This document shows, in pieces, positions 1 through 11,402 of a stretch of 64,000 nucleotides of DNA. This DNA comes from Ischnura elegans. Taxonomy: Eukaryota; Arthropoda; Insecta; Odonata; Coenagrionidae. The notes beneath the pieces were generated by a model. The model ran no database searches and had not been told where the DNA came from. It saw nothing but the letters and a program-made list of their open reading frames with translations. The first letter of the stretch is position 1, and every line of letters begins with the position of its first letter. The position numbers and the translations under genes were made by a program. The stretch lies in contig NC_060251.1 of assembly GCF_921293095.1 (NCBI RefSeq), forward strand, positions 41,707,644 through 41,771,643, in the 5' to 3' direction.

Positions 1-355
1 TTTATACACTCCCAAAGGGGAGTGAGGGGGTTCCGATGCACACGCAACACACGCAAAAAAAATAGGGGGATACCTTGGGCCATTCAACATAGCTGCCCTC
101 CACTCACACCGACTCACTCGCATCCACTCCACCTTGCATACTTGGGTAGGAAAAAGGGGAGGGGGAGGATGGGAAACGGGTGAGGAGAGTGAACGAGGGA
201 ATGAAGGCCAGGGTTGGGACGGCCGCAACCATCACAATACGTACCCTTCATTAGTTCTGCAGCGCATTAATTGTTAATAATGCAATGTGCTATTATTTGA
301 TGCCAATACCTCTTGAGAGGTGAGGTGAATGCTATGCTGTATATATCAAGACAAG

Positions 356-639
356 CAGTGGCGTAACTAAGAATATGCTTTGGGGGGGATGAGGAGGCTT
401 TGGGGGGAATGTGGGGGGTTAGTTAGGGCTACCCCCAGGAAACAGAGAGTTCAGGAAAATTTTTGAAAGAATAATATGCCTGTAAATACACTTTACATCA
501 TTTTGGGACTTAAAATATAACTTGAAACAGATACAGTTATTATGCCTCAAATTCAGACAAGATTTTAAAATAATATTTTAATTTCGCTGAAGCTCCAGGA
601 GGGGATTCCTCCCCTCATCCCCCCGTAGTTATGCCATTG
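356..639 (+). mobile_element. hAT-like MITE, subfamily A, in the gene's last intron
   Basis: A 284-bp non-autonomous element starting CAGTGGCGTAACTAAG and ending in a matching inverted TAGTTATGCCATTG. It is flanked by a perfect 8-bp target duplication AAGACAAG at 348-355 and 640-647, which together with the CAGTGG end is the hAT signature. Poly-G follows the left end and poly-C precedes the right end; the interior is AT-rich and non-coding. Related copies lie at 23549, 30885 and 33008. It sits upstream of the splice acceptor at 858. The superfamily is inferred from ends and TSD, since no transposase is present. Confidence 0.85.
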
Positions 640-855
640 AAGACAAGCCTTTATAAGATGTTTGCAGTGTCTGTCTTTTACTTTATTCTGAAAGGTACAT
701 CATCTTGCGTAAGACTTTTGAGTGAATGGTCATTACCATCTCCTGAAAATTTTTATTTCGGTGGTATTTTTTTGGTGCTTGTGTTCTCTCCTTTTTAGAT
801 TTGTGGATAAAGGTTCCTTAGAACGACTAAATGTTTCTTAATCTGATTTCATTAA

Positions 856-1086
<231 letters not shown>

Positions 1087-3260
1087 ATGCACCGTTGAAG
1101 GTGAGGTGCTTTGTCAATTTCAATGTGAGCTGCTGGACTTTTATTTTGGGAAATGTCTGGATCAGAGCTTGAATGACAGAGAGCCATGGTGAACCAATAT
1201 TATTGCCAACATGTATTATTGGTGAGATGGCAAAAGACTTACGATGTGTGAGGGCATTGGCTGAGGTGGAAATAGTGGTAGTTTATGGAATTCTGCATTT
1301 GTTTCCATTTTGGTCAATCCTCGTCAGCACATGTGCTTAGCAGTATTCATTGTTGGGATTTGGTCAGATTTTTTTCCAGATGGTGAAAATTTTATTTCAG
1401 CTGGCAAAATGGTCTTTTGACTTGAATGTTTTTATTGCCGACTGAATCTTTTTGAGATCCTTCTATCCTCTTTTTTTTTAAATGGCCAAGTGGCCCTTTC
1501 ATGGGCAGTGTTTTAATAATTGACATTATTTTAGGGAAAATATGAGCCAATTATGTAAGTACCTTTTCGCCATAAGACTTCCTACTTTGTGGTTAATGAA
1601 AACTTACTGATGTGACGAAGGTACTGTCCAGTGATTTCAAAAGGCTGTCCAATTTTGGATGTTTTCTGTTTTATCTAGTGCATATTTTAATTCGTGGATG
1701 CAGAGCTTTTTTTCAATGAACGTCAATGTGATAGATTGTAATTAAGTGTTTTTTATATTTGTATTGTTTGTGACTTGTGATAAAATACTTAGTCAATTCT
1801 ATTTCTGCTTTAAAATTGTTAGTCATTGCACCTTTGTTTAGATTTTACTGCTGTTACATAAAGAATGTGATTCGGACCAAAATGTGCCTGTTGGAATTCA
1901 TTGTGGTTATTAGGCCGTCGACTACTGCTGAAACAACTTGTGAATGGCAGTTTTAATCTTTCGTCATGATTTTCTATTCAATGTTTGTTCCTTCATTATA
2001 CCATATCTCTGTTTAATAACTCTTTGGTTTGAAGTAAAAATCTTGTTGTTTCTTCCTAGAAAAAAGAACTGTATTAACAAAATTTCCTGGGAAGTCTATT
2101 AATAAATATTTTAGGCTAATCAATTTTGATCTATTGCTGCTGTGGTTGGTTAACCTGGTTCTGTGATTCAGCCATTCACGGTCATGAAGATTGTAATTGG
2201 CAGTTAACAGGTTTTGTGCAGAATGTCATTGAGTATACCCTTTTCTGACAACTCTTGGTGGCTGGATGAGAGAAAACTGGTAGCCAATCAGAGGCGCTGT
2301 CCCTAACACCACACTATTCTCCTCTATCCCTCTCTCTTTGGCCAACCAGCACTGCCAGTCCGTGAGGGTAAACGTATGCTCGATCACATAGAAAGTAAAT
2401 GTATGTACACTCAAAAGCAAACCATGTAAAAGAACGTTGTGCGATCTGCACACATTACATTTGGCGGCACTGTTGGCTGGAGAGTGATATTTACTGCACG
2501 GAAGTTAGAGAGAGACTGAGTCCTTTACACTTCACTTGGCACTCGTATCGTGATTGGCAAGAAGAGTGAAAGGAGCACAAGCGCATTCAAGGTCACCCGC
2601 CATGAGTCGGTAAAAAGGGTATGAAATAAAAATTCCTTTGCCCCACCCAGCCATTTTTGGCTGAGGTAAATTTTGAAACTAATGCAGGGAAACCATAATC
2701 TGTTCTCGTTAACTCTACAGGAGGCATGTACGGTACCTAATGCAGCAGTTTAACATGGATGGCACTAACTATTGCCATGCCAAGTTCATTGGTGGCTACA
2801 CTTGCTTTTACGGGCACTTTGCCTTGTTTCCATTTCATTATGCTGCTTCTGGTGTTAGTGTCAAATGGCATGGTTTTATCGATGTGCATGAAAACAGTCT
2901 TACTCTCTCTACCCATCTGACATGAACAGTGTGGCCACCCTTCTAAGGGACTTGGAAAGTAATAGAATTTACGTAATTTTGTCTATACAGTGATGGAATG
3001 TCAGGTGTAATAGTGAATCCTGATTTATGATATTTCATTGCTATAGATAAGTGTTTCTTTTTCCTCATCCTTTCATGCAAAGATATCTCCATGACATTCA
3101 GAAGGTGCTGTATACTTTAAAGACAAAACAACTTTCAGGGACAACTCCATTTGGATCCAAGTAAGAAATTTCCTTGAATTTTTTTAAGCTTGGAAAATAT
3201 AATCATCGTATCAACACTGAATAAATATTGTATGAATAATTATTCACAAGAAAAGCCTGC
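1087..3260 (+). other. probable 3' UTR and downstream intergenic sequence
   Basis: AT-rich sequence with T runs follows the stop codon at 1086. Candidate polyadenylation hexamers AATAAA occur at 2101-2106 and 3220-3225; the first would give a 3' UTR of roughly 1 kb. A 61-residue open frame at 2740-2925 has no recognisable domain and I do not call it. I see no repeat ends here. Confidence 0.35.
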
Positions 3261-4020
3261 CTACAACCTGAGGATTTAGGGGGGTCACAGGTGTCTTGCC
3301 TCCCAATTTTATCAAAATTTTAAAATACATATTTATTAATTTTAGTTTATTTGTTAGTTATTTATTTGTCGCATCCTGGTAAAAGGAGTATATATATGCA
3401 AATGCATGGCTACGTGAGAGAAATTTGAGTTGTATTCGGGGGCAGTCTTGCCTAGTCGGGTGGTGGGCAATCGCGGAGGGCCATGAGCTTAGGGGGCCCC
3501 CACAATACTCGCCCCTATCATGAAGCTTATAAGAAATGTGCAAAAAAAATAGTGAGATTAGTTTAACGGAAGATTGTTTTGCTAATAATATAAAATTCTA
3601 AGTTTTCATTAATTTGCTTTATTTACAACATACTCAATGTCCAGAGAAAGAGGGGGCTGGATTGTGGCCTCATATGGGCCAGGTAAAAGAAATTAATCAA
3701 ATGTGAAAAGATCATATAAAAATAAAATAGATCCTGATTCTTTTTTGAAAGGGTTATTTGAAAAGATTATTTTAGAGGTTTGTTTTAGATTTGCATTATT
3801 AAATATCATTAGCCGAAAAATGCTGACTTTTTACTGTACTTTTTCCTGACGACATTGCTATTTAAAAAAAACATCTAGTTTATAAGAGCCAGAATAGTGT
3901 CAAAATCCATTTCTGGGTGTGCAATTTCCTTAAATTTTCTGGGGGAGGGCCCCTGAAACTATTCCATATTCATGACCATGATCCCCCCCTGCCAAATTTA
4001 ATGCTGAATCCGACCCTGGC
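3260..4020. repeat. degraded G/C-tract repeat remnants
   Basis: This stretch holds scattered blocks in the style of the hAT-like MITEs, such as poly-G followed by poly-C and ATCCGACCCTGG near 4010, but no paired ends or target duplication that I can match. Probably old, truncated copies. No coding signal. Confidence 0.35.
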
Positions 4021-4030
4021 ACGCCTAGCC

Positions 4031-4301
4031 CAGTGGCGTAAGGAGGGGGTAGGCCTGAGACCTGGGAGGTCCGGATCTCCCTCTCCAGAAATATAAAAAC
4101 ACGATCACCTATTTTGTTTCATAAAATAAATTAAAATATTAAATAATCATGAATTTACAAAAGATTTATTTGAGGAATGAGGTTTTTTCGATTAAGAATA
4201 GTGTTAAAATTAGTTTAAAACCCCCTTATTAGTTCACCGTTTTTCAAAAAATTTTCCCCCTAGTTGGATCCCCCTGAACGAAATTCCTGGCTACACCACT
4301 G
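4031..4301 (+). mobile_element. hAT-like MITE, subfamily B
   Basis: Starts CAGTGGCGTAAGGAGG and ends GGCTACACCACTG, so the tips are inverted repeats. The flanking octamers GCCTAGCC and TCCTAACG match at 5 of 8 positions, suggesting a decayed TSD. The internal right half shares sequence with the copy at 22909 (AAGTGTTAAAATTAGTTTAAA-like block and GAACGAAATTCC near the right end). Non-coding. Confidence 0.7.
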
Positions 4302-4430
4302 TCCTAACGCATACCTTTTTCTTTAATCCAAATGTTTCCGTCTGTATAAAGTTGATGATTATTTTGAACGAAGCATTGAAGATTCCAGTATTGGCTTGTA
4401 TCTTCCTTCAACTACCTTGAGTTTTCACCC

Positions 4431-4708
4431 AAGTGGCACAGTGAGGGGAGATAAAAAAGGGGATAAAATCTCCCCAGAGCCCTGAGGAATTTTAAAATGT
4501 ATTCCATTTTACTTAATTGGATAAATATCACTTTTATAATAGTGTAAGGATTAATAAAAAACGATCTGAAAGCCGTAAAACTCGCCATTTTGAACCATTT
4601 ATCTTAAGAAGAAGGGCACTCGTACCTCTCGTATACCATATCCCCCAGTATTAGTTGATCCTAAACTCCCCCCCCCCCTCCTAGCCGTAATTCCTGGCAG
4701 CGCTCCTG
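4431..4708 (-). mobile_element. hAT-like MITE, subfamily C
   Basis: Flanked by TTTCACCC (4423-4430) and ATTCACCC (4709-4716), an 8-bp duplication with one mismatch. The interior GAAAGCCGTAAAACTC block and the C-rich end leading into GCCGTAATTCCTGG are shared with copies at 7181, 29631 and 53545. The left tip is mutated from CAGTGGCG to AAGTGGCA. Non-coding. Confidence 0.75.
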
Positions 4709-4829
4709 ATTCACCCTATGAAAAAACTAGGGATTCAAAAATCAAGCAATGTTAAATGGGATATTTAGGTGTTTCAGTCCAATTTATTCCTACTCGAAGA
4801 AAGATCTTGAGAGAATATTGAGGTTCCAT

Positions 4830-5145
4830 TCAAAGAGCCGTCAGTTCCTCCCATTTGTGACACGGGCTGTCGATTACTTTACCGAAGTAACGATGGAATA
4901 AGTTGAGAACTTCGACGCCGTGGTGCCGCCAGTTCACGAGACCCTGCTGTTCGTCCCAGTAGTCCGGGCGAAGTGCCAACAGGTAGCAGCACTCCCGCGA
5001 ATGGCGAAGCTGCAAACCTTTTCGGCGGGGAGCACATAGTTCGCAATCGGTACAGCGACGTGGAGTCGGTATGCATCGGAAGGGTTGAGGGCGAATTCTT
5101 CCTTTCGCGACGATGGATTTAACGGTGAGTAAATGAATATTTTTA
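4830..5145 (-). pseudogene. coding-like segment, unidentified (C-terminal exon or decayed reading frame)
   Basis: On the minus strand one frame is open for about 100 codons from ~5145 to a TGA at 4830-4832. It has strongly protein-like composition, with C-terminal text LVNWRHHGVEVLNLFHRYFG followed by a CHKWEELTAL end. An upstream part is also open in a second frame (FALNPSDAYRLHVAVP), so a frameshift or a small intron near 5015 (TTTGCAG) may join the two. The segment is CpG-rich compared with its surroundings. The + strand also has GATGGATTTAACG then GTGAGT near 5112-5128, a possible first exon with donor. I do not recognise a family; it could be a decayed transposon gene. Confidence 0.35.
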
Positions 5146-5149
5146 TTAT

Positions 5150-6220
5150 CATCCCACTCTCATTGTGAATGACATAACGAAATTCATTGCGTAACATCGC
5201 CCCCATTCGCATTCAATTCGCGTGTGGGTTGAACACCTTGATGTTTACCTCAGGTGGCAGCTTTTAATTCAGGTTATTTTTTTTCGAATACTTGATGATA
5301 TATCTCCAATTATTTACCTAGCGTGATGATTCCAAAATTGTTTCCGAACGAGACTGTCGTCTCGATCATTAATTCGACATTTGTTTACGTCCCGTTTTGA
5401 TCGCGTTGCCTTATTTGCCTTGCGGCGAGTTTACATTCCGGCGATCTTGCAACAACGCGATTTGTTTCATGGTGTAACACACTCGTGTCATGAATTGCTT
5501 TCCAAAAAAATATGTTTGCTTTTCTTACGAGACGTGTTCGGTTTGGAAGGAGGTTTTATTCTCTTGCATGTATGCAATGAAAACTTGTCTCTCCTGGCCT
5601 TGAATTTGAAGCCGTGAGCATTTGTGAAAGATGAGAATTCACTGTTGAGGTCGGTCAGTGTTGCCTCCCCCACGATTCCCTTACGCGAGGACCATCCATC
5701 TGGTCGTTTCTAAGTACGGGGATGAAATATTCGCGCTTTTTTTTAATCGCATTTTAAGTCGTCCCTCGTGTTTACTCTTCATGACTAGACACTAATTTAT
5801 CTAGTTATTTAATGCATAATTAAGATGAAAGATTATAGAATGAAAACTTCGCTCGCATTTTTATCGGAAACATTTAGGGCATATTACACAATCGAGCATT
5901 TGACCGAAACGCACAGGTGGTGATTGCAAACTAGAGCCAAGGAAAAAAGACAATCCTCCTCCTTCCATGCTTCTTGTCTCCTCCTTTATGCCTCTTCCAA
6001 TTCTTCTGTCTTTGAGGTCTGTTCGGTGATATTTCTGCTTCGACAAATTTGTGCATTTTTTACTTAAATTTAGGTCCCTCTTCACCTCGAAATCTCTCGT
6101 AGCGGCCGTTTCACACAGCGCACGAAATTGAAGATATTCAAACTGCACGTTTTTATCAATCAGGCGTCCTATCATTTTAGAATCGGATGGTGGGCTATCT
6201 ACGTAATCCTTGGCATTCCT
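5150..6220. other. no gene or repeat recognised; CpG-richer than average
   Basis: Between 5220 and 5720 CpG dinucleotides are noticeably frequent, and short open frames exist on both strands (5381-5617 +, 5861-6175 -). None shows a domain or splice context I can support. It could include promoter or enhancer sequence for the segment at 4830-5145. Confidence 0.2.
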
Positions 6221-6224
6221 TTTG

Positions 6225-6463
6225 AGGTCGTTTTACACGCGGCACGTACTTGCACAATCTGATGTGCGTACGAAGGCACAGTCAAAGCGTCATGTAAAGC
6301 GATTAATTGCTGGAACGCAGGCGACAATGCATGGACGTGAGATGGCAAAATAGCCCCTGCTCTGATTTCGTTCATGCATTCGCGCAATTTCTCTACGTAA
6401 AGAAAAATTAATGCGGTTCTCACCCGCAGCAGAAGCAAATCCGTCCCACGTGTAAAAGGACCT
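6225..6463. mobile_element. PIF/Harbinger-like MITE, copy 1 (diverged)
   Basis: Left end AGGTCGTTTTACACG and right end CGTGTAAAAGGACCT are inverted repeats. The interior (AATAGCCCCTG, TTTCGTTCATGCATTCGC) is clearly the same as in the copy at 11780. The right flank is TTA and the left flank TTG, consistent with a decayed TTA target duplication. 239 bp, non-coding. Superfamily inferred from the 3-bp TWA-type duplication seen in copy 2. Confidence 0.8.
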
Positions 6464-6551
6464 TTATGCAAATTCATGCCTTTACTCGATGCATTTTGAG
6501 TTGCACATAAGTTCGTTCGGCTATCAAGTTGCCCAATTTCGTACTTATTAT

Positions 6552-6802
6552 CATGGGCGCACCCGGCGAGAAGCAAAAGTCTTTAAGCAAAATTAGTATG
6601 GAATTGAAACGAAAGCATTCCACAATTTTTCTTTAAACCCACGAAAAATGATATGTATTTGTATAAGATATGTAATTAAAATAACACTATTTTTTCAAGG
6701 AAATAATCTCACAAACTAATGTCACAACTTGGTTTGCCTCCCCACCTATACCATGGCTTGCCCCCCCCCCTCCCCTTAGTTATGATCCTGGGTACGCCCT
6801 TG
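6552..6802 (+). mobile_element. hAT-like MITE, subfamily D
   Basis: Starts CATGGGCGCACCCGGCGAG and ends CTGGGTACGCCCTTG. The perfect 8-bp target duplication CTTATTAT is at 6544-6551 and 6803-6810. C-rich right end GCTTGCCCCC. The same subfamily occurs at 9314, 22474 and, truncated, near 60612. AT-rich interior, non-coding. Confidence 0.85.
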
Positions 6803-6810
6803 CTTATTAT

Positions 6811-7172
6811 GAAATAGGCTATGCGCGTTGTCTTTGCGGTGGTGTTGAGCGAAATGCGTGGTGTGTTTGGTCCAACGGGGCCGCATTCTACGAGGATGGG
6901 ATGAGTTCTTTTTTATCATTTCACATGCATCGCTCGCGGTGTCCTTGCCCGACGACCTTCTTCGCATCCCCGGCGATTCGCTTATTATCTTACCTCTCTG
7001 CCTTGTCTCGCCTCGTGCGTATATTGCCTGTCAAGCCTGTTTACCCTCCGTGACCGCTCTTTCACACCCTCCGCGTCTTACACATCCAAGTGAGTTACAT
7101 TTCTTCGCACTCGAGGCGAGCTGCCTCTTCAATGGAATCCTTGGAACAGGTCAAAAACGAATTCAACTATCA
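6811..7172. other. no gene or repeat recognised
   Basis: Unique-looking sequence with moderate CpG. A 114-residue frame at 6858-7202 (+) runs into the neighbouring MITE and lacks domain or splice support, so it is probably chance. Confidence 0.25.
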
Positions 7173-7180
7173 CTGATTGG

Positions 7181-7484
7181 CTGTAGCGCTGCTAGGAATT
7201 AAGGCTGGGGGGGAGGTTTAGGTGCAACTAATACAGGTGTGTGTGGGGGTATGGAATTCCCACCAGGATAAGCGGTAGGTGCGAAATTAATAAATTGTGG
7301 AATTTTAAGATAACCGGTTCAAAATGTTGAGTTTTACGGCTTTCTGAGGTATGTTTTTATTAATCCATGCACTTTTTTTTAGTAATATCAATCCAATTAA
7401 GTAAAATGGATTAACCTTAAAATTTCTCTGAGCTCCTGGGGGGGGTTTATCCCCCAAAAGCCCCCCCCCCTCGCTGCACCACTG
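7181..7484 (+). mobile_element. hAT-like MITE, subfamily C
   Basis: A perfect 8-bp target duplication CTGATTGG lies at 7173-7180 and 7485-7492. The left end CTGTAGCGCTGCTAGG is a mutated form of CAGGGGCGCAGCTAGG; the right end is GCTGCACCACTG. Contains the subfamily block AATTAAGGCTGGGG after the left end and poly-C before the right end. Non-coding, 304 bp. Confidence 0.85.
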
Positions 7485-7712
7485 CTGATTGGCTCCTTAT
7501 TGTGGAAGTTCGCCCTCCTTCCAGGCTATAAAACTGGGAAATATTTTCCAGCTTTATTTTGTTTACCACAACTTGTTTTGATGTCTTATTGCACCGTCAT
7601 AATGTAGTGTTTGTCACGCGGGGTTTGTCTTCATATTCCTAATACCCTCCGCTGATGTAGTCTGACATTAACACTTAAAATTAGATACAGGGGCATACCC
7701 TATATGAGGTAG

Positions 7713-7905
7713 CATAGGCGGATCTAGGGAGGGTACGGGGGGGGGGGGCACGTGCCCCCCCAGGCCCTAAAAAATATGCAAGATTTCTTATACGGTTCCA
7801 TTATCATTGCGCTCGTTTTGTATCACTAGGTATCCTTGTGCCCCCCCGAACAAAATCCTGGTATTGCTTGTGCCCCCCCGGAAAGAAATCCTGGATCCGC
7901 CCCTG
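7713..7905 (+). mobile_element. hAT-like MITE, GGCGGATC type
   Basis: Left end CATAGGCGGATCTAGG and right end CTGGATCCGCCCCTG are inverted. The flanking octamers TGAGGTAG (7705-7712) and TAAGGTAG (7906-7913) differ at one position. A poly-G then CACGTGCC then poly-C core follows the left end. 193 bp, non-coding. Confidence 0.8.
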
Positions 7906-7913
7906 TAAGGTAG

Positions 7914-8750
7914 GCTTGAGGGTCCTCCATAGAGCTATCGTAGTCATCAATCCGTCTACTATTACTATCGCTCTTCCTTGGTTTTTTTTAATGTAACATT
8001 TATTTAAAATATAAAATGTATTGAGATGACATAATTTAATATTACGTTACCTAACCTTACATAGATCTTGCCCCTCCCCGCCCCCAAGGATATTATCTAC
8101 TTGTGTGTACGATACTGATGAAATATAAAACTGTCGAATAGCGCTTTGTTTACTTCTTTTTGAGCGAGGTCAAAAGGTAGCCGTGATTATCTGCGGCCTT
8201 ATGCGAGGAATTAGTTACGTTGTTGCTTTTTTAAACGTAATACTTCGTTATAAAATGTTTCAAGTGATATTCATGAATCCTAAAATGACGGTACCCAAAA
8301 CTTCTTAAGTAGGGCTGAGAAATAATTCTCCGTAGCTCTTGATTGAACAATCGAACAACTAAAAATATTTCGTGCACTAATAAATTGCAGAAGCCTAACT
8401 TTGATTAATTGAAAATGGCTCCTAGCTAGCTCAACGGTATCTTTTAGGTTTCCATAGCGACAACCAATTAACAGTAGATGAACTGATGACGCACAAGCAC
8501 TCAATTATCCGACTAAAAACTACGAGCAACACCATTAGTTGGATATAACTTGAACTAATGCTATTATTGAAAGTTGTTTGCGTTTTTAATTGATTGGCGT
8601 AATAACCTCTGCATTAATTATCTTGATCAGGAAAAAATAACTGGTTAGATATGTGTTTTTCCTTTATTTTCGCGTTTCCTAAGTATACAGTCTAAAAAAT
8701 TTTTTGTGTTTTAATCGAATTTCCTCACGTGATTTTTTTTTACAATTATT
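7914..8750. other. no gene or repeat recognised
   Basis: AT-rich sequence without paired ends or convincing coding frames. A 74-residue minus-strand frame at 8280-8504 has no recognisable motif. Confidence 0.25.
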
Positions 8751-8754
8751 TTAA

Positions 8755-9125
8755 TCATCATCATAAATCAACAATCCTAAGATTGTTTTGACACAGCTCT
8801 CCTATCCGCTTGACTTTTGTTAACTAAGTATATATTCTCTTTACATCCTTTATAGGCTTTCCTACGTAATTCATTCTGGGCCGTCCCTTGCCCTTCTTCC
8901 CTTCTACCTGTCCTACGATTGTTTTCATCAGGCCATCATGTCTCATGATAAGGCCAAGTAAGTTTTCCCGTCTTATCCTCAAGGTTTTTATAAGACTTCT
9001 CTTTTCTGACTCTCTTATTAGCACTTCCTCATTAGTCACTTGGTAGATCCATCTTATCTTCATCATTCTTCGGTAGTACCTCATTTCGAATGCTTCCACC
9101 CTAATATCGTGGCAAAAAATTTTTT
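8755..9125 (-). pseudogene. LINE 3' end: C-terminal fragment of a non-LTR retrotransposon polyprotein
   Basis: The minus frame reads VEAFEMRYYRRMMKIRW, then TNEEVL, KRSLIKTL, LIMRHDGLM and GKGRPRMNYV. This order (EAFEM..RRM..I.W, RH.GL, KGRGRPR) is typical of the region after the reverse transcriptase in insect LINEs. A stop interrupts the frame near 8824. The 3' end on this strand is an ATG/ATGATG-type repeat, seen on + as ATCATCATC at 8755. The copy at 27190 has the same ending. 5'-truncated, dead copy. Clade not assigned. Confidence 0.75.
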
Positions 9126-9305
9126 CTATTGGAGCCTAGAACAGATTTTCCGTTCCATGTAGCGGTCGTAAGAGGGGTTCCCTCCTATTCGAACTGTTTG
9201 TCGTCAATTTCTTGTTCATAGTTTTTGCCATTATTTTACTCGAGCACCTCTTTACGAAATTTCATTTTCATTAATAGATCTTATCGAAGTGAATCTCTCT
9301 CTAGC
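9126..9305. other. unassigned sequence between LINE fragment and MITE
   Basis: Non-coding on both strands as far as I can see; possibly a continuation of a decayed retroelement. Confidence 0.2.
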
Positions 9306-9313
9306 CCTTCATA

Positions 9314-9871
9314 CATGGGCGTACCCAGCGGGGGGCAGGAGGGGGCAGTTGCCGTCCCCCCCTGGAAGCAAAAATAAATTTATTTCAAATCGAAATTTTT
9401 GAACAAATTATTTTAATCCTAGAAAAGTGATATTGATATACAACATTTAATCAAAATAAATATATTTTTGCCGAGCATATAATTTTAAACACCAATTAAG
9501 TGCTGTTATAATGTTTTTACAATTTTGGTTTCGTAACCTTTACTGTGTTACAACTCGAACAACCGCGGCTTGCCCCCCTCTAGTTTTGATGCTGGGAACA
9601 GTGGCGCCATGGGGCCTGAGGGGGGCCCGAGCCCCCTCAAAAATTCGTTATGGGTGTGAGGAAAAAATGTGTCAGGCTTGTTGATCTTCGCCGCAGTGTC
9701 CAGATATCCAGATTCGAGTTATCAGGGTTCTAATGTTGATCATATGACTCTTCTAAAATGCTTAAAAAACTTAATACTCACTACTTATAAAATTTCCCAG
9801 GGCAAGATCCCCGGTTTGGGCCCCCCCCAATATTTTCTGTAAGTCGGCGTCCCTGGCTGGGAACGCCCTTG
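9314..9871 (+). mobile_element. hAT-like MITE, subfamily D, split by a nested MITE
   Basis: Starts CATGGGCGTACCCAGCG and resumes after the nested insertion with GGAACGCCCTTG. The outer target duplication CCTTCATA is perfect (9306-9313 and 9872-9879). Without the 257-bp insertion at 9599-9855 and its duplicated octamer, the element is about 290 bp, like its relatives at 6552 and 22474. It inserted before the nested element. Confidence 0.9.
9599..9855 (+). mobile_element. hAT-like MITE nested inside another MITE
   Basis: Starts CAGTGGCGCCATGGGG and ends GGCGTCCCTG. A perfect 8-bp duplication GCTGGGAA (9591-9598 and 9856-9863) belongs to the host element's right end. Internal AT-rich sequence differs from the other subfamilies. 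Younger than its host by nesting. Confidence 0.88.
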
Positions 9872-9879
9872 CCTTCATA

Positions 9880-10500
9880 CTGTCTCAATTCTCTAGACTT
9901 GGGTCCAACCATTACTATATCCCCTCTTAGACTTTCCATGGGTTCTCTCCTCTGTATTGGCCGTTCTCAATGATTCACCATCGATCTCGGACTCGGTCGA
10001 AAGCTCCGTTTATTAGGTTCAGCCCAAAGAAATTGATTCTCTTGACTTCTTTTGTGGAACTGTTCTTGTGCGATTGGAATTGATCTTGTCAAATTCATTT
10101 TATCCCGTCTCTGTTTTTCCGAGATCCTTTGATCTTCTTACTCTCAAAAGGCTGGTTCTGCAAGAAAAAGCCTCGGCGTAGCACTTAATCTTTTCTTCTG
10201 CGTTACATAAATCAGGTTTTAATGTTGTACTACGTGATACAATAATTTGCACAAATTCATGCATGAAATACCCAAGCGTATGACCATATTATTTATTCTC
10301 GCAATTTTATTTATCTACATGAGCTTATTATTAGGTTAAAAACTGTTTTTAAACATAATTGAATTGTTCAAAGGTTTCGAATAGAAAACAAACCACCTTT
10401 TTTTTACTAGTATGTTTATTCGGCGAGGGCGTAAGCTTCCAAAATTTTCGATTATAGATATGATGTTTTGGTTGAATTTTATTATTTTTTATGTTTACAT
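9880..10500. other. no gene recognised; possibly decayed retroelement
   Basis: The first ~300 bases have a retroelement-like composition on the minus strand but I cannot match them to a family. From ~10200 on it is AT-rich and unremarkable. Confidence 0.2.
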
Positions 10501-10501
10501 C

Positions 10502-11130
10502 CAGCAGATAATTGAAATTAATGTTTCAGAATTTAAATGTTTCATTTCGATCCGTACGGAAACGAAAACATAATGCCTCGGTTTAGTTCCGTTCCCGCAT
10601 GCGAAATCAAAATCATCAAGGAGTTTAGTTTCGACCTTGGACGAAACTTTACTCCCAGGAACGAAACTAAATTAATAGAATCTCCGCTGCTCATAGTTAA
10701 GTTTCGATCCCAAAAGATGAGTGGAGGGGGACAAGAGAGAAGATTTTCGACCCTTTACGCTTGACGTACGTTTAGAGAGGCTAAAACATCGAGCTTAAAA
10801 ATCGAATGGCCAGTTTGCGTTCACCGTTCTCCTTTTAGTGGTAAAAATATGAGTGCCATTCTTCGTACTCGATGTGTGGGTCGAAACTAAACTGTTCGAA
10901 GGTGAAGCACGTGATTCCTCCGGTGCGAAACATTATCTGCGTTTCGTTTCGTTCCAGAGTTTTAGTTTAGTTTCGACCCGAAGGAATTTCGAATCCGATT
11001 TCGTTTCGACCCTGAGTATAGCTCCCATTAGGGTTTAAATCCATTTCGTTTCTTCATTCTTCTCCTGGGAACGAAACTGTTGATATTTCACTGGTTTTGG
11101 CTTCCGTTTAGTTTCTGTTGCCATCCCTGG
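10502..11130. mobile_element. candidate transposon with dense GAAACTAAA/TTTAGTTTC subterminal motifs
   Basis: In about 600 bp there are ten or more copies, in both orientations, of a short word around ACGAAACTAAA, TTTAGTTTCGACC or TTTCGTTTCG. The right end reads CCATCCCTG, i.e. CAGGGATGG on the other strand, a hAT-like tip; a matching left tip near 10502 (CAGCAGAT) is weak and no clear 8-bp duplication is visible. Repeated subterminal words are typical of transposase-binding regions. Open frames here (10537-10764, 10853-11038) are by-products of the repeats. Confidence 0.4.
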
Positions 11131-11402
11131 TTGCAACTCGTGTTTGCGACGACACCGCTTGGCGTGCCACTGGTTGCGTTCAGAGCTACATTAACGACAC
11201 CAAAGGATAGAGAGTTTTTTTTATCAGCAGCGTTAACCATTTATTAACGACAATGCTAACGACTGCATGTTAACCAAAAACCATCCAGCTTCACTTCGAA
11301 TCTCCTCATATCGAACATGATGTTTTTTTTTCTATTTTCCCGATTTTGTGAGATATACCTCTATATTGACGGAAGCCTTATGCTTGGTGGGTGGCCCAGG
11401 GT

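Noticed and set aside
5861..6175. 104-codon minus frame as a gene
   Set aside because: No domain and no splice signals, and low-complexity residue content.
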